The notes under the pieces are model-generated. The model was not told the origin of the DNA. It saw only the letters and a list, made by a program, of their open reading frames with translations, and searched no databases. The position numbers and the translations under genes were made by a program. Positions 1 through 8,492 of a stretch of 64,000 bases of DNA are shown one piece after another (the first letter of the stretch is position 1; every line of letters starts with the position of its first letter). This DNA is from Actinomycetes bacterium (GTDB lineage: Bacteria > Actinomycetota > Actinomycetes > Propionibacteriales > Propionibacteriaceae): the NCBI GenBank assembly GCA_023392635.1, contig JAEVYS010000120.1, forward strand, positions 62,001 to 126,000. The letters are read 5' to 3'.

Positions 1-416
1 ACCAGCGCCCCGATCAGGGCCGAGTGCCAGTAGTTCCACAGGTCGATGTCGAGAGTGCGGGTGAGCCCGGTGAAGAGCAGGATGACGTTCACCAGCAGGC
101 CCAGCGGAATGATGATCGCGCCGATGCTCGAGCCGAAGGCGATCGCGGCGGACGACGGCCAGCCCACGTCGACGATCGACAGGTGCACCCCGAAGTTGGT
201 CGCCATCGCCTTGGCGGCGGGGCCGACCTGGCCGCCGAGCAGCCCGATGACCAGGTTGATGCCGATGAACCCGACCCCGATGGTGACGCCGGCCCGGAAC
301 GCGCGGGCGAACTTCAGCCCGAGGACGAGGCCGAAGACCGTGATGATGATGGGCAGCACCACGGTCGGGCCCAGCGTCGTGATGTACTGCGAAATGGCAG
401 CAAGGACTTCCTGCAT
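1..416 (-). CDS. gatC: PTS galactitol-type IIC component, partial
   Basis: N-terminal 138 codons of the membrane channel of a sugar-specific phosphotransferase system; the rest lies beyond the window. The translation is strongly hydrophobic with several predicted membrane spans and GatC-family sequence such as VLPIIITVFGLVLG near residues 20-33 and GVGFIGINLVIGLLGG around residues 48-63. GatC proteins translocate a hexitol or pentitol while the IIB partner phosphorylates it. The ATG at 416 is preceded by a purine-rich GGGAGAGAG. The gene follows the IIB gene by 75 bp on the same strand, so the two form one transcription unit. The true substrate (galactitol or another polyol) cannot be read from this fragment. 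Confidence 0.85.
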   Translation of the reverse strand, partial: MQEVLAAISQYITTLGPTVVLPIIITVFGLVLGLKFARAFRAGVTIGVGFIGINLVIGLLGGQVGPAAKAMATNFGVHLSIVDVGWPSSAAIAFGSSIGAIIIPLGLLVNVILLFTGLTRTLDIDLWNYWHSALIGAL

Positions 417-491
417 GACTCTCTCTCCCTTGAGTTGTCGGGTCGTTGGGCAGTGCGGGGGACGCCCGGTCGGCGCCCGGGGGCGGGCGGG

Positions 492-767
492 CTAGGCGAG
501 GTGCTTGTCGATCTCCTCGAAGACGCGGTCCTCACCGATGCCGATCAGGAGGGGCAGCGCGGCGACGACCGGCACCCCGACCGTCGGGGGTACCTCTGTG
601 GTCGCGACGATGAGGTCGGCCGCGACGTCGCCGTTCAGCAGGTCCATGACCTTTCCCTGGTCGACGACGGCGGCGATGCCGGCCTCGCTGAGGTGCTCGC
701 GGACCTTGATGGCCACCACTGTGGAGGTGGCGATGCCGGTGCCGCAGATGATCAGTACGCGCTTCAT
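492..767 (-). CDS. gatB: PTS galactitol-type IIB component
   Basis: A 91-residue cytosolic phosphocarrier that takes phosphate from a IIA domain and hands it to the incoming sugar. The phosphorylatable cysteine sits in the P-loop-like motif ICGTGIATST near residue 8, typical of the GatB/SgcB family. The ATG at 767 was chosen over an upstream start because AGAGGAA lies 6-7 nt before it and the family begins with a K-R-hydrophobic strand. It heads the IIB-IIC unit and is divergent from the PRD regulator at 1010, which carries its own EIIA domain. A separate gatA gene is not in the window. Confidence 0.88.
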   Translation of the reverse strand: MKRVLIICGTGIATSTVVAIKVREHLSEAGIAAVVDQGKVMDLLNGDVAADLIVATTEVPPTVGVPVVAALPLLIGIGEDRVFEEIDKHLA

Positions 768-832
768 CGGGTGTTCCTCTCTCTGCACGACAACGGGAAT
801 CGTCACGCTCACGGCGACGGTCGGGCAATCGG

Positions 833-858
833 AGGTTTGCCACAGGCCCGGCAAACCT
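833..858. promoter_or_regulatory. Perfect 9-bp inverted repeat, candidate operator of PTS genes
   Basis: AGGTTTGCC and GGCAAACCT are separated by 8 nt in the 242-bp gap between divergent gatB and the PRD regulator gene. The size and symmetry fit a dimeric HTH operator; a looser GCAAC/GTTGC dyad lies just to its right (about 877-891). Assignment to the neighbouring regulator is inference. Confidence 0.5.
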
Positions 859-1009
859 GGCTTGCCTAGGGGGTGGCAACGCCACGGTTGCAGCGACTGC
901 GTGCACCATGGACCATTGCCGACGTGCCGACCGATGAGGTCGCGGCCCTGCGATCGCCGGGCCGGCGGCGACGAGTCATCGGGGCATCCCGGAGGAGGAG
1001 CACGACGTC

Positions 1010-2917
1010 GTGGGTTTCTCGGAGCGTGAGTCCCTGATGCTGGAGGTCCTGCGCGAGGCGGACCGCCCCATGACGGGCGCTCAGCTCGCGGACATCCTGG
1101 GCGTCAGTCCTCGTACGCTCCGCTACGACATCGGGCGGGTCAACCGCCTCGGCGGGGTGCCGCTCGTGGAGTCGGACGCGGCCGGCTACTCGCTCAACCC
1201 GGCGGCGTACCGGCGGGCCATCAACCAGGAGCTGCCGGTCACCAGCGTGCTCGACGACGACGAGCGACTGCTGGTCCACCTCCTCGACCATGACCGGTGC
1301 GACATCTACGACGCCGCCCGCGACTGCTACCTGAGTGAGGCGACCGTGCGGGCGGCGACCGGACGCCTCGGCCCCCGCCTGGAGGCTCACGGGCTCGCCC
1401 TGTCACTGACCGGATCCAGCATCGCGGTGAGTGGCTCCGAGCTCGACCGCCGCCGGGTGCTGGGCGGGCTGGTGAGGGAAGCAGCCAACGCCGGCATGGG
1501 AAGCCAGTGGCGCCTGCGTCGCCTCCTTCCCGAGATCGACCTCGAGACCGTCGAGGCGGCGATCGAGCGCGGGCTGGCGGGGTCCCCGGAGCCGGTCGAC
1601 GACATCGCCAGGCAGAACCTCGTGGTCAACCTCGCGATCTGCCTCCAGCGGTCGGCGTTCCCCCTCCCGGCAGCCGCGGCACCTCCCGCGGTCGGCACGC
1701 CCGACCCACGGGTGGGGACGGTCGTCGAGGAGTTGCTGCGCACGTTCGCGTCGCGCGAGGTCAGCGACACCGACCGGTCCTACCTGCACCGGCTCGTCCG
1801 GGTCGCGCTGGACAACCCCGACCAGGACGCGGCGGGCCCCGGCACCGCGGAGGACGACACGCTCCACGACGTCGTGACCCGCGCGGTCGACGAGTGCGTC
1901 GCACACTTCGACCTGAGGGTGCAGCGCGAGAAGCTCATCCGCAGCATCACCGACCACACCCGACGCCTCGTCGCCCGCAAGACGACCCTGGTCTACTTCC
2001 GCAACGGGCTGCGGCAGTCGTTGCGGACGCGTTCGCCCTACCTCTACGACGTGGCGGTCTACCTGGCGCACAAGATCTCGAGCTCGCTCGAGGTCTGGGT
2101 CACCGACGACGAGATCAGCCTCTTCGCGATCTACCTCGGCCTGTACACGCAGAACGTGGGCGAGGCGGCGGACGCCGTCCGGGCCACGATCGTCTGCCCG
2201 CGCTACCAGACGCTGCGTGAGTGGCTCCTCGCGCGCCTGGTGGAGCAGTTCGGGGAGAAGCTCGCGATCGTCGACGTCGTGACGACCATGCAGGGCGCCG
2301 AGTCCACCGAGAGCGAACTGATCATCACGACGATGGGGAGCGGCAACGCCACCCGTCCGGTGGTCGAGATCAGCGCCCTGTGCTCCGAGCTCGACCTCGA
2401 CGCCGTGCGGACGCAGGTCGCCAGGATCCGCGAGGAGCGGCTCCGCCGGCGCACCGGCTCCGCGCTGGCGCGGTTCCTCGACCCGCGCCTGTTCTTCGTG
2501 GACGCCCAGTTCAAGGGTTCGTCCGACACGATCGACTTCCTGTGCGAGCAGATGATCGCCATCGGGAAGGTGCCGCCGGAATATGCGCACAGCGTCAAGG
2601 TGCGCGAGGAGTACTCCTCGACCGGGTTCGCCTACCGCTTCGCCGTGCCGCACTCGATGGACTTCATCGCCCACGACACGACGATCGCCGTGCTGATCCC
2701 CCGGGCTCCCATCAAGTGGGGCGACACCGACATCGTCATGGTCTTGATGCTCGCCCTCAACCAGGAGGACGACAGCGACTTCACCTGGTTCTACCAGCAC
2801 CTGGTGAAGCTCCTGTGCGACTCCGAGCTCTTCTCCGAACTGCGGGGGAAGCGCGATTTCGACTCGTTCCGCGAGTTCCTCGCCGCCCGGCTCGGACGTC
2901 CGCACCGGGCCGGCTGA
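1010..2917 (+). CDS. PRD-domain transcriptional regulator with PTS EIIB-like and EIIA domains (BglG/MtlR/LicR type)
   Basis: A 635-residue sugar-responsive activator. An N-terminal HTH (about 1-60) is followed by a second winged-helix/Mga-like segment (75-160), two PRD modules (about 175-285 and 295-395), an EIIB-like domain with a cysteine in IVCPRYQ near residue 394, and a C-terminal EIIA of the mannitol/fructose class with the active His548 in VPHSMD. PRDs are phosphorylated by PTS proteins to tune DNA binding. The usual first His of PRD1 appears replaced by Asn (NLVVNLAICLQR), which would leave control mainly to PRD2 and the B/A domains. The GTG start has a strong GGAGGAGGAG 9 nt upstream. 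Divergence from gatBC makes that operon the likely target. Confidence 0.88.
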   Translation: MGFSERESLMLEVLREADRPMTGAQLADILGVSPRTLRYDIGRVNRLGGVPLVESDAAGYSLNPAAYRRAINQELPVTSVLDDDERLLVHLLDHDRCDIYDAARDCYLSEATVRAATGRLGPRLEAHGLALSLTGSSIAVSGSELDRRRVLGGLVREAANAGMGSQWRLRRLLPEIDLETVEAAIERGLAGSPEPVDDIARQNLVVNLAICLQRSAFPLPAAAAPPAVGTPDPRVGTVVEELLRTFASREVSDTDRSYLHRLVRVALDNPDQDAAGPGTAEDDTLHDVVTRAVDECVAHFDLRVQREKLIRSITDHTRRLVARKTTLVYFRNGLRQSLRTRSPYLYDVAVYLAHKISSSLEVWVTDDEISLFAIYLGLYTQNVGEAADAVRATIVCPRYQTLREWLLARLVEQFGEKLAIVDVVTTMQGAESTESELIITTMGSGNATRPVVEISALCSELDLDAVRTQVARIREERLRRRTGSALARFLDPRLFFVDAQFKGSSDTIDFLCEQMIAIGKVPPEYAHSVKVREEYSSTGFAYRFAVPHSMDFIAHDTTIAVLIPRAPIKWGDTDIVMVLMLALNQEDDSDFTWFYQHLVKLLCDSELFSELRGKRDFDSFREFLAARLGRPHRAG

Positions 2918-2963
2918 GCCGGGCCGGTGGGGTGACCCACGGGGCGCGCGCGGGGGCACTGGT

Positions 2964-2969
2964 TAGGGT
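2964..2969 (+). promoter_or_regulatory. -10 element TAGGGT, leaderless start of carbonic anhydrase
   Basis: TAGGGT ends 7 nt before the GTG at 2977 and no Shine-Dalgarno is present, so transcription should begin at or next to the start codon. Confidence 0.55.
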
Positions 2970-2976
2970 GTGCGGT

Positions 2977-3471
2977 GTGAACACCGACTTCGATGACCTG
3001 CTCGCGGCGAACCGGCGCTACGCGAACTCGGCTCCCCGCAACTTCGACGGCTACGCCCACGCCGGCATCGCCGTCGTCACGTGCATGGACTCCCGGCTGC
3101 AGCCGCTGGAGATGATCGGCCTCTACCTGGGCGAGGCGAAGATCCTGCGGACGCCGGGCGGCCACGTGACGCCGGACGCCCTGCGCGGCTGCATCCTCGG
3201 GGTGAACCTGTTGAAGGTGGACCGCATCCTCGTGGTCAGCCACAGCCGCTGCGCGATGGCCGCATCGTATGACGATGAACTACAACGTCGCGTGACCGAG
3301 GCGTCCGGCGTCGACGCATCCGGCTGTGACTTCGGCGCGGACCCCGACCAGGCCGGGCGCGTCCGTGCCGACGTGGAACTCCTCGCGACCCACCCGCTGA
3401 TCTCGGGCCGCGCCCTGGTCGGGGGCTTCCACTACGACGTAGACACCGGGCTGCTCAGCCAGGTCTGCTGA
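2977..3471 (+). CDS. Beta-class carbonic anhydrase
   Basis: A 164-residue zinc enzyme interconverting CO2 and bicarbonate. The zinc ligands are visible as Cys36 (CMDSR, which also supplies the Asp/Arg dyad) and His89/Cys92 (HSRC). The length matches the compact actinobacterial beta-CA type (about 160-170 residues) rather than the longer plant/E. coli type. The GTG at 2977 begins N-T-D-F-D-D-L-L, the normal family N-terminus, and sits just behind a -10 hexamer (probable leaderless message). It ends 4 bp from the convergent topoisomerase gene. Confidence 0.92.
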   Translation: MNTDFDDLLAANRRYANSAPRNFDGYAHAGIAVVTCMDSRLQPLEMIGLYLGEAKILRTPGGHVTPDALRGCILGVNLLKVDRILVVSHSRCAMAASYDDELQRRVTEASGVDASGCDFGADPDQAGRVRADVELLATHPLISGRALVGGFHYDVDTGLLSQVC

Positions 3472-3475
3472 CCGC

Positions 3476-5548
3476 TCAGGCGTCGATGCGCTCGGCGTCG
3501 AGGGCGTAGGCGCCCTCGATGATGAACTCCTTGCGGGGAGCCACATCGTTGCCCATCAGCTTCTCGAAGGTGCCCTCCGCGCTCAGTGCGTCGTCCACGG
3601 TGATCCGCCGGAGTGTCCGGTGCCGGGGGTTCATGGTCGTGTCGGACAACTCGCGGGCATCCATCTCGCCGAGGCCCTTGTAGCGCTGCGGCTCCTTGAA
3701 GGACAGGCCCTTCTTGGTCAGTTCGGCGAGCTTGCGGCGGTACTCGGCCTCGTTGTAGGTGTAGATGTACTTCTCCTGGCCCTTCCGGGGGTTCGTGAGC
3801 TCGAACCGGTGCAGCGGCGGGACGGCGGTGTACACCCTGCCGGCCTCCACGAGTGGCCGCATGTACTTGAAGAACAGCGTCGCGAGCAGCGTGCGGATGT
3901 GCGCGCCGTCGGAGTCGGCGTCCGCCATGAAGATGACCTTGTTGTAGCGCGCCGCGTCGATGTCGAACGTGCGGCCCGATCCCGCGCCGACCACCTGGAT
4001 GATCGAGGCGCACTCGGCGTTCTTCAGCATGTCGCCGACCGAGGCCTTCTGCACGTTGAGGATCTTGCCCCGGATCGGGAGCAACGCCTGGTACTCCGAG
4101 TCACGCGCCAGCTTGGCCGTACCCAGGGCCGAGTCGCCCTCGACGATGAACAGTTCGGTCCGGTCCAGGTCCGTGCTGCGGCAGTCGGCGAGCTTCGCCG
4201 GCAGGGTGGACGACTCCAGCGCGTTCTTGCGACGCTGCGCCTCCTTGTGCGCGCGCGCCTGCACCCTCGTCCGCGAGGCGGCGACGACCTTCTCCATCAC
4301 CGCGCGGGCCTGTGTGCGCAGCGCCGCGCGGTTCGACGTCAGGAAGTCGCCCAGCTCTGCCTCGACGATCCGCGTCACCAGGCGGGTCACCGGCGGGGTG
4401 CCGAGCACCTCCTTGGTCTGTCCCTCGAACTGTGGCTCGGCGAGGCGGACGGTGACCACTGCCGTGAGCCCCTCCAGCGCGTCGTCCTTCACGATCTCCT
4501 CGCCGGCCTTCAGCAGCCGGGTGCCCTCCAGCCCGCGGAGGAACGCTCGGGTGAGCCCCCGTTCGAAGCCGGCGACGTGGGTGCCGCCCTTCGGGGTGGC
4601 GATGATGTTGACGAACGACGCCACCTGTGTGTCGTAGCCGGTGCCCCAGCGCAGCGCGATGTCCACGTCGAGCGTGCGCTCCACGTCGGTGGGGGTCATG
4701 GCCCCGTTGTCGTCCAGCATCGGGACGGTCTCGGTGAACGTGTCGCTGCCCTGCAGCCTCAGGACCTCGCTCACGGGCGGGTCGGAGGCGAGGAAGTCGC
4801 AGAACTCCGAGATGCCACCGTCGTGCTTGAACACCTCCACGACCGGCTCGGCGCCGCGCGCGTCGGTGACCACGAGCTCCAGCCCGGGCACCAGGAAGCT
4901 GGTCTGGCGAGCGCGGGCGAGCAGCTGGGGCAGTGCGAGCTGGGCGTCCTTGAGGAAGATCTGCCGGTCGGGCCAGTAGCGCACGCGCGTGCCGGTGGCG
5001 CCCTTCGCCGTCCGTCCCACCTTGCGCAGCTCGTTGCCGGGCGTGAAGGGGGCGTCGGGGCCGTCGCCGGCGAAGCTGCCGGGCACGCCGCGGCGGAAGC
5101 TCATGGCGTGGGTGGCGCCGTTGCGGTCCACCTCGACGTCGAGGCGCGCGCTGAGCGCGTTGACGACGGAGGCGCCGACGCCGTGCAGTCCGCCGGTGGC
5201 GTTGTAGCTGCCGGCCCCGAACTTGCCGCCGGCGTGCAGCTTGGTGAACACCACCTCGACGCCGGTCAGCTTCGTCCTCGGCTCGATGTCGACCGGGATG
5301 CCGCGGGCACGGTCGACGACGAGGATGCTGCCGTCGTGCTCGAGGGTGACGTCGATGCGCTCCCCGAAGCCCGCCAGCGCCTCGTCCACGGCGTTGTCGA
5401 TGATCTCCCACAGGCAGTGCATCAGGCCGCGGGTGTCGGTGGACCCGATGTACATGGCGGGGCGCTTGCGGACCGCCTCCAGGCCCTCCAGCACGAGCAG
5501 GTGCCTGGCCTCGTAGTCCCTGCCCTCGGCGGCCTTGGTCGTCGTCAC
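3476..5548 (-). CDS. parE: Type IIA DNA topoisomerase B subunit (ParE/GyrB2 type)
   Basis: A 690-residue ATPase subunit of topoisomerase IV or a second gyrase; it hydrolyses ATP to drive strand passage with a ParC/GyrA partner that is not in this window. The GHKL ATP site shows as EIIDNAVDEAL near residue 50 and GGLHGVGASVVNALS near 120; the TOPRIM part carries EGDSALG (about 470) and the metal-binding DADSDGAH; RYKGLGEM near the C-terminus is diagnostic. Many actinomycetes carry this second GyrB-like gene beside the principal sigma gene, and sigA is about 6 kb away here. Start GTG 5548 lies 8 nt from a GATAAT hexamer, without a Shine-Dalgarno. ParE rather than GyrB is inferred from context. 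Confidence 0.9.
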   Translation of the reverse strand: MTTTKAAEGRDYEARHLLVLEGLEAVRKRPAMYIGSTDTRGLMHCLWEIIDNAVDEALAGFGERIDVTLEHDGSILVVDRARGIPVDIEPRTKLTGVEVVFTKLHAGGKFGAGSYNATGGLHGVGASVVNALSARLDVEVDRNGATHAMSFRRGVPGSFAGDGPDAPFTPGNELRKVGRTAKGATGTRVRYWPDRQIFLKDAQLALPQLLARARQTSFLVPGLELVVTDARGAEPVVEVFKHDGGISEFCDFLASDPPVSEVLRLQGSDTFTETVPMLDDNGAMTPTDVERTLDVDIALRWGTGYDTQVASFVNIIATPKGGTHVAGFERGLTRAFLRGLEGTRLLKAGEEIVKDDALEGLTAVVTVRLAEPQFEGQTKEVLGTPPVTRLVTRIVEAELGDFLTSNRAALRTQARAVMEKVVAASRTRVQARAHKEAQRRKNALESSTLPAKLADCRSTDLDRTELFIVEGDSALGTAKLARDSEYQALLPIRGKILNVQKASVGDMLKNAECASIIQVVGAGSGRTFDIDAARYNKVIFMADADSDGAHIRTLLATLFFKYMRPLVEAGRVYTAVPPLHRFELTNPRKGQEKYIYTYNEAEYRRKLAELTKKGLSFKEPQRYKGLGEMDARELSDTTMNPRHRTLRRITVDDALSAEGTFEKLMGNDVAPRKEFIIEGAYALDAERIDA

Positions 5549-5553
5549 CGACT

Positions 5554-5564
5554 GAGATTATCTC
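5554..5564 (-). promoter_or_regulatory. parE -10 element GATAAT inside an 11-bp palindrome
   Basis: On the minus strand GAGATAATCTC (5-bp arms around one base) contains GATAAT at 5557-5562, 8 nt before the GTG start. A palindrome over the -10 may also be a protein site; that is inference. Confidence 0.45.
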
Positions 5565-5734
5565 GGCTGGGTAACACTTCTTTGCATCTGCGTAACGGTG
5601 TCGGGCGCTGACAAGCAATGTCGAATCGGTTGCCTACACTGTGGGGACCCGGGAACAAACGTGGCACCCGTCACGTTGACCCCGGTGCAAGCCCAAGTGA
5701 CTGACTGTGTGGGTGAGACAGGGAGGAAGATCCG

Positions 5735-5926
5735 ATGAGCGCAACTATTACCGAACCTCTGACCGCTGCCGACCGCTGCGACCGTTGCGGCGCCCAGGCA
5801 TACCTCCGTGTCACCCTCAACTCCGGCGGCGAGCTCCTCTTCTGCGCACACCACGCCAAGGCCCACTCCGCGAAGCTGAGCCAGGTGGCGCTGAAGATCC
5901 ACGACGAGACCGACAAGCTCAGCTGA
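5735..5926 (+). CDS. DUF7455 small zinc-ribbon-like protein
   Basis: A 63-residue protein of a conserved actinobacterial family of unknown function, usually found near the parE/sigA locus, as here. Four potential metal ligands are visible: Cys15 and Cys18 (CDRC) and a C-x-H-H group near residues 37-40. The ATG at 5735 has GGGAGGAAG 6 nt upstream. It is divergent from parE and followed at once by a strong hairpin terminator, so it is probably monocistronic. A structural zinc site is inferred from the Cys/His spacing. Confidence 0.85.
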   Translation: MSATITEPLTAADRCDRCGAQAYLRVTLNSGGELLFCAHHAKAHSAKLSQVALKIHDETDKLS

Positions 5927-5939
5927 GGCAGGCAACGGT

Positions 5940-5971
5940 CGAAGGGCTCCGGGTTCTCCCGGAGCCCTTCG
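5940..5971 (+). terminator. Intrinsic-type hairpin after DUF7455 gene
   Basis: A perfect 14-bp stem (5940-5953 with 5958-5971) closes a TTCT loop, followed by CGTTTGT. It is the strongest hairpin in this part of the window. Confidence 0.8.
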
Positions 5972-5991
5972 CGTTTGTGCGGAGCGGTTGG

Positions 5992-5997
5992 GATACT
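5992..5997 (+). promoter_or_regulatory. -10 element GATACT before macrodomain gene
   Basis: GATACT ends 6 nt before ATG 6004, with no Shine-Dalgarno, consistent with a leaderless transcript. Confidence 0.45.
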
Positions 5998-6003
5998 CCA
6001 CGC

Positions 6004-6525
6004 ATGAGCATCGACGCGGTCCTGGGTGACCTGACCACCGAGCGGGCGGACGTCCTCGTCAACGCCGCCAACTCCCGCCTGCTGGGCGGCGGCGGAGTGG
6101 ACGGCGCCCTGCACGCGGCCGCCGGGCCCGCCCTGCTCGCGGCCTGCCGGAAGGTGCGGGCCGAGCAGTGGCCGCACGGGCTGCCTGTCGGGGAGGCGGT
6201 CGCCACCGAGGCCGGCGCCTTGCCGGCGCGGTGGGTGGTCCATACGGTCGGCCCCAACCGGAACGCCGGCCAGACCGACGAGAGGCTGCTGGCCTCGTGC
6301 TACACGCGCTCGCTCGACGTGGCCGTCGAACTGGGCGCGCGAACGGTCGCCTTCCCCGCCGTGGGCGCCGGCGTCTACGGGTGGGACGCCGAGACTGCCG
6401 CCCGGGTGGCTGTGACCGCCGTCGCCGCGCATCCGCGCGCCGGCATCGAGCGCGTGCGGTTCGTCCTGTTCTCGTCGCGACTCCACGACGCGTTCGCCGC
6501 GGAACTGGCGAGGCTCACCGCATGA
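6004..6525 (+). CDS. Macrodomain protein, probable O-acetyl-ADP-ribose / ADP-ribosyl hydrolase
   Basis: A 173-residue single macro domain. The ADP-ribose-binding loops are clear: LVNAANSRLLGGGGVDGAL (residues about 20-38) with the catalytic Asn of the NAAN motif, and the phosphate loop VGAGVYGW near residue 120. Family members (YmdB/MacroD type) deacetylate O-acetyl-ADP-ribose or remove mono-ADP-ribose from proteins. The stop codon overlaps the start of the S9 peptidase (ATGA), so the two are translated as a coupled operon. The upstream terminator at 5940-5971 separates it from DUF7455. Confidence 0.88.
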   Translation: MSIDAVLGDLTTERADVLVNAANSRLLGGGGVDGALHAAAGPALLAACRKVRAEQWPHGLPVGEAVATEAGALPARWVVHTVGPNRNAGQTDERLLASCYTRSLDVAVELGARTVAFPAVGAGVYGWDAETAARVAVTAVAAHPRAGIERVRFVLFSSRLHDAFAAELARLTA

Positions 6526-8390
6526 TCACGGCGCCGTACGGTTCCTGGGCATCTCCGATCTCGGCCGCAGACCTCGCCGCAGCCACCGTCGGCCTCGGAC
6601 ACGGGCTCGTCGACCGTGACCGCGTCTACTGGACCGAGTCCTACCCGCAGCAGGGCGGCCGGGTGGCCCTGTGGGTGCAGGATCCGGACGGCTCGCGCCG
6701 CGAGCTGGCCCCCGACCACAGCGTCCGCAACGCCATCAACGAGTACGGCGGCGGGGCGTGGACGGTAGCCGGCGGGATCGTCGCCTACTCCGACCATCCC
6801 TCGGGCGACCTATGGGTGATCGAGGACGGCGAGCATCGTCGCCTCGCCCCGGGCGGAAGCCTGCGGTACGGCTGCCTCACCCTCGACCCGGGCCGTCGTC
6901 TCCTGCTCGCGGTCTGTGAGGACCACACCACCAGCGACCTGGCCTGCGAACAGCGCCTGGTGGCCCTCGACCTGGACGCCGACAATCCGGCCGGCGGCCG
7001 TACGCTCGCCGCCGGCGCCGACTTCTACGCCAGCCCCGCCCTGCGGGAGGACGGCCTGCTCGCCTGGGTCCAGTGGCGGCTGCCGGACATGCCGTGGGAG
7101 GCGACCGAGCTGTGGGTCGCGGAGCTGGCCACGCCCACGACCGCGCGCAAGGTGGCGGGCGGCCCCCGCACCAGCGTGCTGCACCCCGCCTGGGCCGGTG
7201 ATTCGCTGGTCTACCTCAGCGACGCCTCGGGGTTCTGGAACTTCGAGCTCTGGGACGGGACGAGCTCACACGCCCTGCACGACCACCCGTTCGACTTCTG
7301 CGGCCCGATGTGGACCCCCGACCCGCCCCCGTACAGCATCCTGTCCGACGGCCGGATCGCCTGCACGTGGATCCGCGACTGGACCGGGCACTTCGGTGTC
7401 CTCGACCCCTCCGACCGATCCCTGCGGGAGTTCGCCGGCGAACCCGTCGGCTGTGAGCTGTCCGGACGGGGTGACCGCGTCGTGGTGTGGTTCGGCTATG
7501 CCGATCGCCCGGCGGAGCTGCACCTGGTCGATCTGGCCGACGGTGACAGCTCCGTCCTGCAGCGGGCGGCCGAGGTCGCCCTTCCCCGGGGCCTGGTGTC
7601 CCTCGCGCGCTCGGTGACGTGGGACTCCCCGGACGGCCCGGTGCAGGGCTGGTACTACCCGCCGTCCAACCCCGGCTACCGAGCCCCGGAGGACGAACTG
7701 CCGCCCGTCCAGGTGTGGAGCCACGGCGGTCCGACCGCACACTCGGGGCCCGACTTCCGGCTGACAACCCAGTTCTGGACGTCGCGGGGTATCGGCATCC
7801 TGGACGTCAACTACTCGGGTTCCTCGGGTGCGGGCCGCGCCTACCGCGAGCGTCTCGACGGGGCCTGGGGAGTCAGCGACGTGCGCGACTGCGTCGACGG
7901 TGCGCGGGCCCTGGTCGCCGCGGGCATGGCCGACGGCGAGCGCCTGAGCATCCGCGGAGGCTCCGCGGGCGGCTACACCACGCTCGCCGCCCTGACCAGC
8001 AGCGACGTGTTCGCCGCCGGGATCAGCCTGTACGGCATCGGCGACCTCGAGACACTCGCGAAGGACACGCACAAGTTCGAGTCGCGCTACACCGACCGGT
8101 TGGTGGCGCCCTATCCCCAGGGGCGTGCCACCTACCTCGAGCGCTCCCCCATCCACCACCTCGACCGTCTGTCGTGCCCGATGCTGATCCTCCAGGGCCG
8201 CCTCGATCGTGTCGTTCCGCCCTCCCAGGCCGAGGCGATGGCCGCGGCGGTCCGGGCACGCGGCCTGCCGGTGGAACTGGTGTGGTTCGACGAGGAGGGT
8301 CACGGGTTCCGCCGCTCCGAGAGCATCATCGCGACCGCAGAACATGCCCTCGCCTTCCTCGGCCGGGTGCACGGCTTCACGCCGGCGTAG
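6522..8390 (+). CDS. S9 family (prolyl oligopeptidase-type) acylaminoacyl/dipeptidyl peptidase
   Basis: A 622-residue serine peptidase: a beta-propeller (about 1-360) gating an alpha/beta-hydrolase domain. The catalytic triad is Ser481 in GGSAGG, Asp562 in GRLDRVVPP and His594 in EEGHGFR. Such enzymes cleave short peptides or N-acylated amino acids in the cytosol; no signal peptide is seen. ATG 6522 overlaps the macrodomain stop by 4 bp. The pairing may be functional (both act on acylated or modified products), but that is a guess. Convergent with gluD 102 bp downstream, where I see no clear terminator. Confidence 0.9.
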   Translation: MITAPYGSWASPISAADLAAATVGLGHGLVDRDRVYWTESYPQQGGRVALWVQDPDGSRRELAPDHSVRNAINEYGGGAWTVAGGIVAYSDHPSGDLWVIEDGEHRRLAPGGSLRYGCLTLDPGRRLLLAVCEDHTTSDLACEQRLVALDLDADNPAGGRTLAAGADFYASPALREDGLLAWVQWRLPDMPWEATELWVAELATPTTARKVAGGPRTSVLHPAWAGDSLVYLSDASGFWNFELWDGTSSHALHDHPFDFCGPMWTPDPPPYSILSDGRIACTWIRDWTGHFGVLDPSDRSLREFAGEPVGCELSGRGDRVVVWFGYADRPAELHLVDLADGDSSVLQRAAEVALPRGLVSLARSVTWDSPDGPVQGWYYPPSNPGYRAPEDELPPVQVWSHGGPTAHSGPDFRLTTQFWTSRGIGILDVNYSGSSGAGRAYRERLDGAWGVSDVRDCVDGARALVAAGMADGERLSIRGGSAGGYTTLAALTSSDVFAAGISLYGIGDLETLAKDTHKFESRYTDRLVAPYPQGRATYLERSPIHHLDRLSCPMLILQGRLDRVVPPSQAEAMAAAVRARGLPVELVWFDEEGHGFRRSESIIATAEHALAFLGRVHGFTPA

Positions 8391-8492
8391 CCCGTCGGCC
8401 ACTCGTCGGTGTCGCCATTCCGCCGCTCGCGCCGTCCCACCCGCCCCGGGCGACACATCCGGACGGATCCGTGGCCGGATCGCGACAGCCGG

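Noticed and set aside
3620..5611. A 663-codon + strand open frame
   Set aside because: Antisense of parE; same GC artefact.
5635..5640. TACACT as a -10 for the DUF7455 gene
   Set aside because: A -35 at 16-18 nt is missing (CTGACA is 21 nt away), so I did not list it as a promoter.
8391..8492. tRNA or small RNA between the S9 peptidase and gluD
   Set aside because: Only GC-rich sequence with a short CGGATCCG palindrome; no cloverleaf or clear terminator.
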